From the NCBI RefSeq assembly GCF_019145475.1, contig NZ_JAHTKI010000007.1, forward strand, positions 1-64,000: DNA of 64,000 bases, given 5' to 3'. Positions 35,801 through 44,835 of this stretch are shown piece by piece. The translations under genes and the position numbers were made by a program. The first letter of the stretch is position 1. Each line of letters starts with the position of its first letter. The notes beneath the pieces are model-generated. The model had not been told where the DNA came from and searched no databases. It was given only the letters and a program-made list of their open reading frames with translations. This stretch comes from Pseudomonas botevensis. Its GTDB lineage: Bacteria > Pseudomonadota > Gammaproteobacteria > Pseudomonadales > Pseudomonadaceae.

Positions 35801-37006
35801 CAGTCGGGTCGGCGGCACGTCCGTAAGAATGGCTTCGGGATACTGGCCAGCACGCCCGGTGGCAATGGCTCGCTCATCAATGTCCGTGGCGAACACCTGC
35901 ACCTTGACCGGGTTGGCTTCGAGCTTCTGATGCTCGGTACACAGGATCGTCAGGCTGTAGGCCTCTTCACCGGTCGAGCAACCTGCCGACCAGATGCGAA
36001 CCTCTTCGCGCTTGGGTTTTTCCAGCTCACTGCCCATCAGTGGAGTCAGCACATGGCGCTCCAACGCCTCGAAGGCTTCCCGGTCACGGAAAAAGTTGGT
36101 GACGCCAATCAGCATATCGCCAAGCAGGTTGCTGGCTTCTTCGGGATTGTTTTCCAGATAATTGAAATAGGTCGGCAGATCCGGTTGCGCTGTCACTTGC
36201 AGGCGACGCTCGATACGTCGCAGCACCGTGGCGCGCTTGTAATGCTTGAAGTCGTGTCCCGTGCGGTTGCGCAGCAGCAACAGAATATCCTGCAGAGTCT
36301 GCTCGGCTAAAGCGCGCTCTTTCTCTGGGGTATCTGATGGCATCTGCATATCGTGCGGCTCAGGCAATGTAATGGTCAGCGAGTTGCGCCACAGTTCGAG
36401 AATTTTTTGCGGTATTTCGGCGACGGGCAGCACCACATCGACCATAAGTGTCGCGATGGCCGCTTGCGGCATGCCGTCGAATTCAGCGTCTGAAGGCGCT
36501 TGCACAATGGTTACGCCCCCCTGCTCCTTGATCCTGGACAGCCCGACAGCGCCATCACTGCCAGTGCCTGACAGCACGATGCAGAAAGCATGTTCTTTGT
36601 GTACATCAGCCAGATCCCGGAAAAACAGATCAATTGCCACATGGCTACCCACCGGCCGATTGGTGGGGATCACCCGCAGATAGCCATCGTTCATCGATAG
36701 CTGACTGGCAGGCGATATCACGTAGACATTATTGCGTTCGATGGGGCACGGATCATTGACCTGGCGGACGGGCATCGATGTGCAGTCCTGAAGAATCTGA
36801 TCGGCCACACTTTCGTGATTGGGAGACAGATGAAGGACAATGACAAACGCCATGCCACTGTCGGCAGGCATCTGCTCAAAAAATGTTTTCAGCGCATTGA
36901 GACCGCCCGCCGAGGCGCCGATTCCAACGACCGGGAACGATAAATGACTGGGCGTAACGCCTTCCCGTTGTGGCAGGGAGTTGGGGCGTTTCGGAGTCGA
37001 CTTCAT
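32876..37006 (-). CDS. Giant CheB-CheR-PAS-histidine kinase-receiver hybrid
   Basis: 1376 aa. Domains in order: CheB methylesterase (residues about 20-210; active site Ser32 in GIGASAGGLNAL and His59 in IVLHLSPNH); CheR N-terminal and SAM methyltransferase (about 240-480; WSAGCSTGEEAYSL); a long Glu/Ser-rich coiled-coil linker (TSSEELKASNEEMHAINEEL); PAS domains (about 690-970); histidine kinase with SHELKHPLNLIQLNTEIL and the GIGLSLV ATPase box; and a C-terminal receiver with phosphoacceptor aspartate in IILSDIGMPVMDG. The fusion suggests a signalling protein that both modifies and relays, in place of a standard chemotaxis array role. No partner response regulator is beside it. It is convergent with ybdK. 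The 416 bases upstream (37007-37422) hold no gene that I can identify. Confidence 0.93.
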   Translation of the reverse strand: MKSTPKRPNSLPQREGVTPSHLSFPVVGIGASAGGLNALKTFFEQMPADSGMAFVIVLHLSPNHESVADQILQDCTSMPVRQVNDPCPIERNNVYVISPASQLSMNDGYLRVIPTNRPVGSHVAIDLFFRDLADVHKEHAFCIVLSGTGSDGAVGLSRIKEQGGVTIVQAPSDAEFDGMPQAAIATLMVDVVLPVAEIPQKILELWRNSLTITLPEPHDMQMPSDTPEKERALAEQTLQDILLLLRNRTGHDFKHYKRATVLRRIERRLQVTAQPDLPTYFNYLENNPEEASNLLGDMLIGVTNFFRDREAFEALERHVLTPLMGSELEKPKREEVRIWSAGCSTGEEAYSLTILCTEHQKLEANPVKVQVFATDIDERAIATGRAGQYPEAILTDVPPTRLRQYFVKEGERFKVRKEIREKVLFANHSLLSDPPFSQIDLIVCRNLLIYLEREIQRDILQMFHFALRPGGYLFLGSSESADACPDLFTPVDKRNRIFRAKAGTASRRTPTMPRGGFTSFNMSVPPPMVPVTRKVAYADIHQRALEQRLPPSLIVDANADILHMSEGAGRFLRYIGGEMSRNVLGLVMPQLRLELRTTLFQAQQSGKATVSRKIRIQDPQGDYFVDIMVQPHKDEISEQDVRLIVFSVSQIEAGPGFELNLQTENQVLTSLENELQRTKEHLQETIEHSETSSEELKASNEEMHAINEELRSATEELETSKEELQSINEELLTVNYELKTKVEETDKINDYLANLIASTDIATVFVDRNMHIRWFTPRATDIFSMLPVDTGRSLLDITHRLNYPQLADDATSVFESLNMMEREVSSIDHRWYIARLLPYRSSENHIDGTVLTFIDITKRREAEEDLRLGQERMRLVAESTHDFAIIILDEQGLITDWNTGAELIFGYKSTEVIGIYYDLLFSPEDRKAGVPENELRQAREHGRGEDERWHVRKDGSRFYCSGEVTLLRAETDMGYVKIARDLTGHKRLHEEQSKKLAENQVSSHMKDEFFAVMSHELKHPLNLIQLNTEILRRLPSVRSAEKASKAVSTISDAVASQARIIDDLLDVARIRTGKLKLKTQLLDLAIIVRDIHAVVVEEYPGAEITLDAPSTDVSVPVEGDPTRLEQIIWNLLHNALKFTQQNARIQMILGVNDGHARLQIIDNGIGLAPADIEHVFDLFNQAKPRTNSHQRDGLGIGLSLVRQLVQAHDGSVGVKSAGLGHGCAFTVLLPLSDQTIDVDQNEPKAEQKGRLKGLKVLLVDDSPEVVDVMRMLLEMEDALVKSFSEPLLALRNATDEHYDIILSDIGMPVMDGHELIQALRQTKLHKFTPAIALTGYGVAAEVQKARTSGFDRHLSKPVQYEELVETIEELCSSMLK

Positions 37007-37422
37007 CTTCCATTCCTATTCATTCGAGCAACATGCTTACTTATTAGCATGATTGTAAGAGGCATGAGGCAAGCAGGGTAGGAAGATTTTGAATACATCG
37101 TCTTCCGTCACATTTAGGCATCGCCAAGCAAGGTTTAGCAGCAAAAAAATACCTAAGCGTCGTCCATACCCAGGATTGATTGTGGTGGCCTAATTTTTCA
37201 GGACAACTCGATAAGGTGGATATCGCAGCGGTATGGTTTAGTTTTTTCCGCTTCCCCACTGCGCAACAGATCGGAGTGACGCAAAAGTAAGCTTATCGGA
37301 TTTAGAGCTGAAGCTTTCTGTCCGAATGGGCATTAGGCACGGGAGTATCCATCAAGGCCGAAACTAAGCTAGATTCAGTAACAACACTCTCCATGCACGG
37401 ACTTCTCTCTGCATCAACTACT

Positions 37423-39906
37423 TTACGCCGCATCTTTAGCTACCATCCCGTCCCATGCATCCACCACTTCAGCCGGTGAATAGCTCACCACCGGACGCTG
37501 GCGAACCACAGCCACGACCACAGGTTTGAGATAGAAATTGGCCATTGCACGGCGTTGGTCTTTAGCAGCAAATATCACTTCGAGACTTTTTTGCGATAGC
37601 GCCTTTTCCAAGTTAGCGTTCACACTGTCGATCTCCTCCCTGGCAAGCATGAAGGCGATAGCCAAATACTCCAACTGAGCCTGGATGATGCTGATGATCA
37701 AAACACGATCTTCTTGAACCAGTTTGCCCATCAGCTTGGCAGAGATTGCGGTGGCAACGATACCTCCGATAATCCCACCTGCTGTGCGGCCAACCATCGC
37801 GCCAATTGGCCCCAGGGGAGCCGCCAGAATCCCCCCCGCGATGGAACCCACCGCGCCACCCGCTACACCTGAGGAGGCGACAGCAAGGTTCTTCGCAAAT
37901 TGCGCTTTAGAAATGCGACCACGCGCCAGCTTGACGAGATCTGGACCGGTTGTCACAGCGATAACCGCGATGGAACTGATCAGCGTCCCCCGTAGCGCTT
38001 TGTTCAAGCCACTTTTGCTCACTCCCATACCTTGAGCCAGTAACCCGCGTGTACTCGGCGCCAGACTTGTAACATCAATCAAGGTCAGAGATCGCTGGAT
38101 GAACTGGACGCGATGTAATTGCTGAGCCGCAACATACACCGTCAGGCTGCGACCAAAGCTTTTTCCGGCCTGGATAGAGGCGACTTGCAGAGCCTTACGG
38201 CGATCTTGAGTCTTCAGATAAAACAGTGTCGCGCTGACCCCGAAGCTGATACCCCCGGCAACGGTCCCTACCACGACCCCTTCGGTGATGTCATAGGCGA
38301 TGGACTCGAAAGTACCAAACTTGGTAATACTGCGCGCCTGGCTATACGTCAGATGACCTTTGCGGATTAGCTTCACCGCATCTTTAGGATCCGAGACGCC
38401 TGGCACCTTACCCTCGCTAATCTTGCGCTGGAGCGTGCGTACTGCATCAACATATTGGTCTTTGGGTACCTCGATCTGCATGGCACGCCCTTGCTGGTCG
38501 AAGTACTTGTAGCCACCCTGTTGCCCGTCGAAAGCAGCCCCGACACTACGGGCACCGGTCGCACAGTATTTAGTCTGAATCATCTGACCCTGTACCAACC
38601 GGTCAGCACCATTTTTGGCATTATTGTCGCCAAGAATCTCTGCCTGGCGCCCCATCATGCGATCAACGCGATGGTTAGCCTTTTCGGCGGCAAATCCATG
38701 GCCTTGGCCACCGGCGGCAAACAACTTGTGATTTGCGTCCCAAGCGCTTCCAGATGCCATCAGCACAAAACCATTCGTGGCGGCGTCGGCCAGGAACTCC
38801 TCTTGAGGCTTGTCACGAACACTCAGGCATACCTGCTCGGTTTCAGCACAAATCGTGGAGCAGAACCACTCTGCGTCATTCGCACTGCTGCGAACTTCGG
38901 CAAGCCCGCACGCGGTACAGCAACTGATACGCTGTGACAAGGCAAAGGCACACCAAAAACGACCGTCACGAAAATCCTGGAACTGGCCAAAGCTCATTTG
39001 CCGCTCTATGAAGTCCTGGGCAGCGGCACCTTCAAACCCGAACGCACTGCGCACAATTGCACTGAGTGCCTCAGAGCGATGACGAACTTGCTTGAGCAGT
39101 ACGCCGTGAAGTGCCTTGTATCGATTGCGGTACCAGTTTTCGGCAAAAACCCAGCGCTGCCCCGCCACCTCCATTTCACGCAAGGTGCCTGCGCCTGTCA
39201 GGTAAGAGAGACGCCCATTGAAAAGGGTTTCGACTTCCTTGGCATCAAGAATGCTGTCAGCGGCCAGGACTTTAAGTGTCTGGCTAACATTGAGCGAGGT
39301 CTGTACTTCTAACGCCTCGCACGTGCTGGATTCCAGCGTGGAGCGAGCATGGTCCTGGCTGATGGCATAAAGCTGCACGATTACCGCCACACCCCAATAG
39401 AAGTAAGCGGCAACTTCAGCGCCAGGCCAGCGCAGCATTTCAAAAAACACCGGTACCAAAGCGCAAACCAGCAACAACGCAAAAGCGCCGTGAACACAAC
39501 GATGGAATTCTTGATCCTTCTTCAGCAGCCACTCTTCTGCCAGGTTGTTCACAAGGCTGCGCCTGCTCTTGCGGTGGACGACCAGCATCACCCCATACAA
39601 CATGGCAGGCAGTCCAAACTTCAGGCTGGCAAACGCCCCGGGAGGAAGCTTCGGGTGCCACCCGAGTACCGCCCAACAGAACGTCAACGCGAACGTTGCT
39701 GCAGTAGTCAGCCAAGCTGCACCGGCGCGAAGCTTAAGCGGTTTAGTGATGGCCTCCACCGAGACGCCATAGACAGCAGGTAGCCCCAGCGCAACCAACC
39801 CAGCCAGACCAAGCACAAACTGGAAGGCTAGTCCGATGAAACGGAGCAACTTGGCCATCAGTGCCAGTGCGATGAATACGACGATAATGCCGACAATAAC
39901 GCCCAT
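37423..39906 (-). CDS. Unrecognised 827-aa membrane protein with zinc-ribbon-like site and D-x8-Q-x-K (PD-(D/E)xK-like) motif
   Basis: Visible layout: two or three transmembrane helices in residues 1-110 and more near 140-180; a soluble region 185-540; a paired-cysteine site C330-x2-C333 with C349-x3-C353; then the block QGHGFAAEKANH (402-412), the stretch ILGDNNAKNGADRLVQG (424-440) and IQTKYC (443-448), giving E408, D435, and Q444-x-K446. These spacings are what PD-(D/E)xK-like nucleases of Mrr-type show (E in a helix, D, then Q-x-K), but I infer this by eye. Residues 680-722 form a glycine-zipper-like hydrophobic stretch (GGAVGSIAGG, GPIGAMVGRTAGGIIGG). The order of these blocks recalls a family I have seen in scattered bacteria but cannot name. 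No signal peptide cleavage seen. It stands alone, with no neighbours that explain it. Confidence 0.85.
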   Translation of the reverse strand: MGVIVGIIVVFIALALMAKLLRFIGLAFQFVLGLAGLVALGLPAVYGVSVEAITKPLKLRAGAAWLTTAATFALTFCWAVLGWHPKLPPGAFASLKFGLPAMLYGVMLVVHRKSRRSLVNNLAEEWLLKKDQEFHRCVHGAFALLLVCALVPVFFEMLRWPGAEVAAYFYWGVAVIVQLYAISQDHARSTLESSTCEALEVQTSLNVSQTLKVLAADSILDAKEVETLFNGRLSYLTGAGTLREMEVAGQRWVFAENWYRNRYKALHGVLLKQVRHRSEALSAIVRSAFGFEGAAAQDFIERQMSFGQFQDFRDGRFWCAFALSQRISCCTACGLAEVRSSANDAEWFCSTICAETEQVCLSVRDKPQEEFLADAATNGFVLMASGSAWDANHKLFAAGGQGHGFAAEKANHRVDRMMGRQAEILGDNNAKNGADRLVQGQMIQTKYCATGARSVGAAFDGQQGGYKYFDQQGRAMQIEVPKDQYVDAVRTLQRKISEGKVPGVSDPKDAVKLIRKGHLTYSQARSITKFGTFESIAYDITEGVVVGTVAGGISFGVSATLFYLKTQDRRKALQVASIQAGKSFGRSLTVYVAAQQLHRVQFIQRSLTLIDVTSLAPSTRGLLAQGMGVSKSGLNKALRGTLISSIAVIAVTTGPDLVKLARGRISKAQFAKNLAVASSGVAGGAVGSIAGGILAAPLGPIGAMVGRTAGGIIGGIVATAISAKLMGKLVQEDRVLIISIIQAQLEYLAIAFMLAREEIDSVNANLEKALSQKSLEVIFAAKDQRRAMANFYLKPVVVAVVRQRPVVSYSPAEVVDAWDGMVAKDAA

Positions 39907-40066
39907 TAGTTTTCAGCCGACAGGGTGAGAAAAACGATGGGGAGTCGCGCGCTTCCTTGCAATGGCATAACGCCCTCGATAAAGGTCCATGAGGGCGCGA
40001 TTGATATCATATAGACACTATTTCGGCCAGTATCCAATCAGCCGATAGTGCAGGCTGAGCGTCGGC

Positions 40067-42472
40067 TCAGAAGTCGACCGTCGCCGACAACAAATAAGTT
40101 CGCGGCGTGGCGAGGGTCAGTCCTGGTTCACTGTCATCCGACGCCCCGGCCGAACTCCAGTAGCGTTTGTCCGCGACGTTCTCGACATTGGCCCGCAAGG
40201 TGATGTTCTTTTCATCGACCTTGAAAGCGTAACGCGCGCCGACATCGAAGCGTTCCCATGCCTCGATTTCCTTGTCGTTGGACTGATCCAGGTATTGCGA
40301 ACTGGAGTAAATGCCTCGCCCGGTCAACGTCAGGCCCTTCACGTTCGGCACGTCCCATTCGGCGCCGAGGTTGACGTTGTACTTCGGTGTCGCTGGCGCG
40401 CGATTGCCGTCGAAGGTGCCATTGGTGGTGTTCTTCAACTCGCTGTCGATGTACATGACGCCGCCGAGCAGGCGGAAGCCGTTGAGTGGTTCGCCGAATA
40501 CATTCAACTCCACGCCGTCGTTCTGGCGCTTGCCGTTGGGGCCGAAGACGCGCGTCACCGCGTTGGTTTCGTAGGCTGGCTGCTTGATACGGAATACGGC
40601 CGCCGTCACGCCGAACGAGCCGGCGTCATATTTGGCGCCGACCTCGACCTGACGGCTGATGAAAGGCGGGAAGATTTCGTCCTCGTTGACCGAGGTCGAC
40701 GGTGCGATCTTGCCCTGGCTCAGGCCTTCCATGTAGTTGGCGTACAGCGACAGTTTGTCGGTGGCCTTGAACAGAACGCCACCGGATGGCGAAACCTTTT
40801 CCTCGTCGTAGGCCGTGTCACCTTTGACGTCGTTGCTCCAGTCATCGACCTTCACTCGCTGCCAGCGCGCCCCCAGGGTGACCAGCAAACGATCGTCAAA
40901 GAAGCCCATCGTGTCTGCCAGCGCCACGCCGCTGAAGCGGTTTTCGGTGTAGACCTCGGCGTCCTGGCGCGTCGGTCGTACTGGCGTCGGCGTCTCGACC
41001 GGGTTGTAAATATTGCTCGGGGACGCCGCGTAACGGGCACCGCCGTTTTCGAAGTCCATGTAGAAGTAACTGGCCGCGAGGTTGATCTCATGGCTTACGG
41101 GGCCGGTATGGAACCAGTTGCGCACCCCGGCGGTGGCCGTGCGGACGTTTTCGTCACGGGTGAAATCCCGGGGCTGGACGCTGAAATCACCGGCATCGTT
41201 GGTGACCGAAACGGCGTGTCGGAGGAAATCGTGATTGCTTTTACGCGCACCGACACCGCCGTAGAGCATGGTCGAATCGTTGACGTCGAACTCGGCGTTC
41301 ACCGTGCCGAAAGTGTCCTTGGTGCGCGCTTTGCTCCAAGGCTGTGCGTAGTTGCGGTGAACATCATTGGCGCTTGGCACCCGGGCATTCGCGCCGACCT
41401 GCACACGCTCCTGCGGCGCATCGGTGTCACGCTCGGTGTGGCCGACATCGGTCGACAGACGCAGACGCTCACCCCGGAAATCCAGACCCAGCACCTCCAT
41501 GTCGCGATCGACGCTCTGGTGATCCCATTCGGTATCGCCGGACTGCTTCACCCCGTTGAAACGAATACCGAACTTGTTGTCCTCACCAAACCTCCGCCCG
41601 ACATCCACCGCCCCGCCCACCTGATTGTTGGAGGCATAGTTGGCCGTGAGTGACGTGATCGGTTTGTCGGTGGCGCGCTTGGGCACCACGTTGATACCCC
41701 CGCCCACACTGCCCCGTGGCGAGATGCCGTTGATGAGCTGGGTCGGACCTTTGAGGATGTCGACGCGATCGGCCATTTCCATGTCGATGGTGTAGGTCGG
41801 CAACACGCCGTAGAGGCCGTTGTACGCGACATCGCTGTTGAACAGGCTGAAGCCGCGAATGGTGAATTGTTCGTAACGTCCGCCGGCCGGGTTAGTGGCG
41901 CGCACGGAAGGATCGCTGGCGATCAGATCGCCCAGGGTGCGGGCTTGCTGGTTCTTGACCGCCTCGCTGGTGTAGGTGGTCATGCTGAACGGTGTTTCCA
42001 TGAAGTCACGGGAGCCGAGCAACCCCTGCGAACCGCGCCGTGCAACCTGACCGCCGGCATAGACGTCGCCGCCGGTTTCATCGTTGACACCGAGAATCGA
42101 GGTCGGCGCCAGTTGCAAACTACTACCCTCCGCCGCTGGCACCAGAATGTAAGCACCCTCTCCCACGGGTTGCAGTTGCAGGCCGGAACCGGCGAGCAAC
42201 CGCGCAAATCCTTCCTCGACGCCATATTCCCCGGACAAACCCTGACTGCTGCGACCGCTTACCAGCGCCGGATCCACCGACAGATTGACCCCGGACAACC
42301 CGGCGAAACGGGTCAGCGCGGCGCTCAGGCTGCCGGCCGGCACCTGATAACTGCGGCGGGCGGCGGCATCGTCGGCCCAGCTCACCGGAATCAACAACGG
42401 ACTGGCACTCAGGCTCAGCATGAAGCTCAACTGCAACAACGGACGCAAACGACTCGGGAATACTGCGGGCAT
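40067..42472 (-). CDS. TonB-dependent siderophore receptor with STN signalling domain (FpvA-like)
   Basis: 801 aa. Signal peptide ends SVSWADDA-type (SPLLIPVSWA). Then an STN signalling domain (SYQVPAGSLSAALTRFAGLS to YILVPAAEG), a plug domain with TILGV...GSRDFMETPFS, and a 22-strand-type barrel ending in LLSATVDF with the usual C-terminal Phe. The STN domain marks it as a transducer that signals to a FecR-type anti-sigma factor. The genes encoding that FecR and a FecI sigma factor lie directly upstream in the same direction, so this is a complete cell-surface signalling unit. Substrate unknown; probably a xenosiderophore such as a hydroxamate. Confidence 0.95.
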   Translation of the reverse strand: MPAVFPSRLRPLLQLSFMLSLSASPLLIPVSWADDAAARRSYQVPAGSLSAALTRFAGLSGVNLSVDPALVSGRSSQGLSGEYGVEEGFARLLAGSGLQLQPVGEGAYILVPAAEGSSLQLAPTSILGVNDETGGDVYAGGQVARRGSQGLLGSRDFMETPFSMTTYTSEAVKNQQARTLGDLIASDPSVRATNPAGGRYEQFTIRGFSLFNSDVAYNGLYGVLPTYTIDMEMADRVDILKGPTQLINGISPRGSVGGGINVVPKRATDKPITSLTANYASNNQVGGAVDVGRRFGEDNKFGIRFNGVKQSGDTEWDHQSVDRDMEVLGLDFRGERLRLSTDVGHTERDTDAPQERVQVGANARVPSANDVHRNYAQPWSKARTKDTFGTVNAEFDVNDSTMLYGGVGARKSNHDFLRHAVSVTNDAGDFSVQPRDFTRDENVRTATAGVRNWFHTGPVSHEINLAASYFYMDFENGGARYAASPSNIYNPVETPTPVRPTRQDAEVYTENRFSGVALADTMGFFDDRLLVTLGARWQRVKVDDWSNDVKGDTAYDEEKVSPSGGVLFKATDKLSLYANYMEGLSQGKIAPSTSVNEDEIFPPFISRQVEVGAKYDAGSFGVTAAVFRIKQPAYETNAVTRVFGPNGKRQNDGVELNVFGEPLNGFRLLGGVMYIDSELKNTTNGTFDGNRAPATPKYNVNLGAEWDVPNVKGLTLTGRGIYSSSQYLDQSNDKEIEAWERFDVGARYAFKVDEKNITLRANVENVADKRYWSSAGASDDSEPGLTLATPRTYLLSATVDF

Positions 42473-42540
42473 TGGAAGAAGCTCTCGTTTTCAGTTCACT
42501 TACCTGGAATGACCGACGAGGCGAAAAAAAGGGACAGGCT

Positions 42541-43488
42541 TCAGGCAATATTTTTTCGAGGGACCAGCGTGACCCAGAATCGGGTGCGTGATTGCACCTC
42601 CAGTGGCAGGCTTGCCGCCAGCAGTGCCAGTACGCGATCGGTATTGTCGAGACGGAAACTGCCGGTGATGCGCAGGTTTTCCAGGGCCGGATCCCAGCGC
42701 AGCAGACCGGATCGGTAGCGACTCAGCTCACGCAGGAAATCGCCCAGCGCCTGGTTCTGCGCCATCAGCACACCGCTGCGCCAGTCCGGCAGCAACGCAT
42801 CGAACGGCGCAACCGGGCCGGCGCCACTGGCTTGCAGGCTGACTTGTTGCCCGGCTTGCAGGGTCATCATTGGCCCGTGCAGCGGTTGCAACTGCACCGA
42901 ACCGCTGACCACCGAAACCCGACAATCACGCTCGTTCAAACGCACGCAGACTTCGCTTCGACTAACGACGATGCGGCCGTACGGCGCCTCGATAGTCAGC
43001 GCAACACTGCCGGGCACCTTGAGCGCCATTTCGCCGCGCACCAGGGTCACCCGATGCTTCGCGAGATCGACATTCGCCGCACTGGCGGTGTTCAGTTGCA
43101 ACGAACTGCCGTCGGCCAGCGGCAGGCGCTTGAGTTCACCCGTGGAGGTTTGCAGATCGGCACGCCAGACATCCAGCGGCATTTGTCGGCTGATCAGCCA
43201 GGCTGCTGGCACCAGTGCTGCGACACCGAGTGCCCGCTTCAGTGCGGCTCGACGTGCGAGGTCCGGACGATCCAGCGTCGCCATCGCCAGGGTCGGAGGC
43301 AATCCGCAGAAGCGTTGACGCAACAACTGGGCTTTCTGCCAGGCACTTTCATTGCGACTGTCGCTGCTGCGCCAGTGTTGCAGGCGGGTGTGATCGTCGT
43401 CGGTGGCCTCGCCGGACTCGAGCAGCGTCAGCCATTGCGCCGCCGCGCGGGCCACTTCACGGGCTTCACTGGAGATCGCAGTGCGCAT
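42541..43488 (-). CDS. fecR: FecR-type anti-sigma/sigma-regulator
   Basis: 315 aa from the ATG at 43488, which overlaps the fecI stop by one base (TGATG); an upstream in-frame ATG at 43509 lies inside fecI. A cytoplasmic N-terminus of the DUF4880 kind (EAREVARAAAQWLTLLESG) precedes one membrane helix (ALGVAALVPAAWLISRQ) and a periplasmic FecR domain (VVSRSEVCVRLNERDCRVSV, RYRSGLLRWDPALENLRITG). Its job is to keep FecI in check until the receptor's STN domain contacts it. Confidence 0.95.
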   Translation of the reverse strand: MRTAISSEAREVARAAAQWLTLLESGEATDDDHTRLQHWRSSDSRNESAWQKAQLLRQRFCGLPPTLAMATLDRPDLARRAALKRALGVAALVPAAWLISRQMPLDVWRADLQTSTGELKRLPLADGSSLQLNTASAANVDLAKHRVTLVRGEMALKVPGSVALTIEAPYGRIVVSRSEVCVRLNERDCRVSVVSGSVQLQPLHGPMMTLQAGQQVSLQASGAGPVAPFDALLPDWRSGVLMAQNQALGDFLRELSRYRSGLLRWDPALENLRITGSFRLDNTDRVLALLAASLPLEVQSRTRFWVTLVPRKNIA

Positions 43489-43994
43489 CACAGCTCCAGC
43501 AGCAGGCAATGTTCATAGGCTTGCGCCATGTAGCGCTTGACCGTGCGTTCGGAGACGTCCAGGCGCTCGCCGATTTCGCGGTAGCCCAGGCCTTCAAGCT
43601 GACTGAGCAGGAACACTCGACGCACCGACGGCGCCAATCCGTCGAGCAGTTCGTCTAGGGCTTGCAGGGTTTCCAGCAGGATCCAGCGCTGTTCCGGCGA
43701 TGGCATGCACTCTTCCGGCAGGTTCGCCAGCGCATCCAGATAAGCCTTTTCCAGGCTGCGGCGCGTGTAGAAATTGCTCATCAGGCGTTTGCCGATGGTC
43801 AGCAAATACGCACGCGGCTCACGCATATCGACGATTGACTGCGAACTGCCAAGCACCCGCAGGAAGGTGTCCTGGCTCAGGTCAGCCGCATCCCAGGCAT
43901 TGCCCATGCGCCTGCGCAGCCAGTTTTCCAGCCAGCCACGATGGTCACGGTACAGGGCGTGGAGGCTGTGATCCGGTGGCGACGCTTCAATCAT
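43488..43994 (-). CDS. fecI: FecI-type ECF sigma factor
   Basis: 168 aa. Region 2 (LRRRMGNAWDAADLSQDTFLRVLG) and region 4 (SQLEGLGYREIGERLDVSERTVKRYMAQAYEHC) are both clear, with no extra domains, as expected of ECF/FecI sigma factors. It should direct RNA polymerase to the receptor promoter when activated. The gene is first in the fecI-fecR-receptor operon, and a Fur-like site lies just upstream, so it is likely repressed in iron-rich conditions. Confidence 0.96.
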   Translation of the reverse strand: MIEASPPDHSLHALYRDHRGWLENWLRRRMGNAWDAADLSQDTFLRVLGSSQSIVDMREPRAYLLTIGKRLMSNFYTRRSLEKAYLDALANLPEECMPSPEQRWILLETLQALDELLDGLAPSVRRVFLLSQLEGLGYREIGERLDVSERTVKRYMAQAYEHCLLLEL

Positions 43995-44018
43995 CTCAAG
44001 AGATCCTGCGAAGGATAT

Positions 44019-44040
44019 AAATGAGACTGATTCTATTTAA
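44019..44040 (-). promoter_or_regulatory. Candidate Fur box upstream of fecI
   Basis: AAATGAGACTGATTCTATTT lies 25-46 bases before the fecI start and resembles the Fur site consensus seen in Pseudomonas sigma-factor promoters (AATGAGAATGATTCTCATT-type). I count mismatches in both halves, so it is a candidate only. Confidence 0.45.
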
Positions 44041-44103
44041 TGTTCAGGCGCAAAACCAAGCCCTTTTCTATAGAAAAGGACTTGGCGTCGCGTTTACGGG
44101 TGT

Positions 44104-44442
44104 TCAGGACGCCGTCGCAGCCCTCCCCTTCTTGCCGACGGTGCCCATTTCAATCGGCGTTTTTATGTAGAACACGGAAATGTCCTCAACCTCCAGGCGT
44201 TTGAACAGGCGCTCGGACTCCTCCTCGGTGATCGCCATGCGAATCTCCGTCGGCTGGTCCGCCAGTTCGAAAAAGTGTGAGGAATGCAGCCGGCCGGTAT
44301 GCCCGAAACCCTCGATACCGGTTGAAAGCGTCGCCCCGCGCAGCCCCATCTCCTTTGCCAGATCAACAAGCCAGTCGCCGAGCATCTTTCCCTGATGGCG
44401 CCGGTTTTGTTGAGTAAAGAAAATCACCAGAAAACCGTTCAT
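44104..44442 (-). CDS. DUF190 protein, CrcB-associated
   Basis: 112 aa. Characteristic DUF190 features: MNGFLVIFFTQQNRRHQGKM, LVDLAKEMGLRGATLSTGIEGFG, and VEDISVFYIKTPIEMGTVGK. DUF190 proteins are often linked to crcB fluoride channels, and here the crcB gene ends 9 bases upstream on the same strand. Role in fluoride resistance is likely but unproven. Possibly a PII-like fold (family knowledge). Confidence 0.9.
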   Translation of the reverse strand: MNGFLVIFFTQQNRRHQGKMLGDWLVDLAKEMGLRGATLSTGIEGFGHTGRLHSSHFFELADQPTEIRMAITEEESERLFKRLEVEDISVFYIKTPIEMGTVGKKGRAATAS

Positions 44443-44451
44443 TTCGTCACC

Positions 44452-44835
44452 TCAACGCGTGCCAAACCATTGATAGGACAACAGCCCGGCGGCGGTCATC
44501 GCCAACGAGCCTGCGACGTGTACGGACACCGAGCCGAGCGCCCAGAACAACCGGCCCTCCTGAAGCAGAGCGACGGTTTCGGCCGAAAAGGTAGAAAACG
44601 TAGTGAGCCCACCACAGAAGCCCGTGATGATCAGCAACCGCCACTCAGGGCTGAGCGACGGAGATGCCGCGAGAAACGCGATGGCCAGGCCGATGATGTA
44701 GCCGCCCACCATGTTGGCGACCACGGTGCCCGGAGGAATCGCGGGAAACAGCGCATTCAGCTTCAGGCCCAGAAGCCAGCGCAACCACGCGCCAAGCGAT
44801 GCGCCAACGGCAATGACCACGAGAGATTTCAGCAT
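44452..44835 (-). CDS. crcB: CrcB (Fluc) fluoride channel
   Basis: 127 aa, four transmembrane helices. Family marks are [17 protein letters not shown], the Asn-containing [16 protein letters not shown], and the Phe-track block [20 protein letters not shown]. Fluc channels export fluoride as dual-topology dimers. The start ATG has GAGGTG at a proper distance. It is preceded by a fluoride riboswitch and a possible short leader ORF, and followed by DUF190. Confidence 0.96.
   Translation of the reverse strand: MLKSLVVIAVGASLGAWLRWLLGLKLNALFPAIPPGTVVANMVGGYIIGLAIAFLAASPSLSPEWRLLIITGFCGGLTTFSTFSAETVALLQEGRLFWALGSVSVHVAGSLAMTAAGLLSYQWFGTR

Noticed and set aside
40295..41653. 452-aa open frame on the plus strand
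   Set aside because: Antisense to the siderophore receptor; compositional shadow only.
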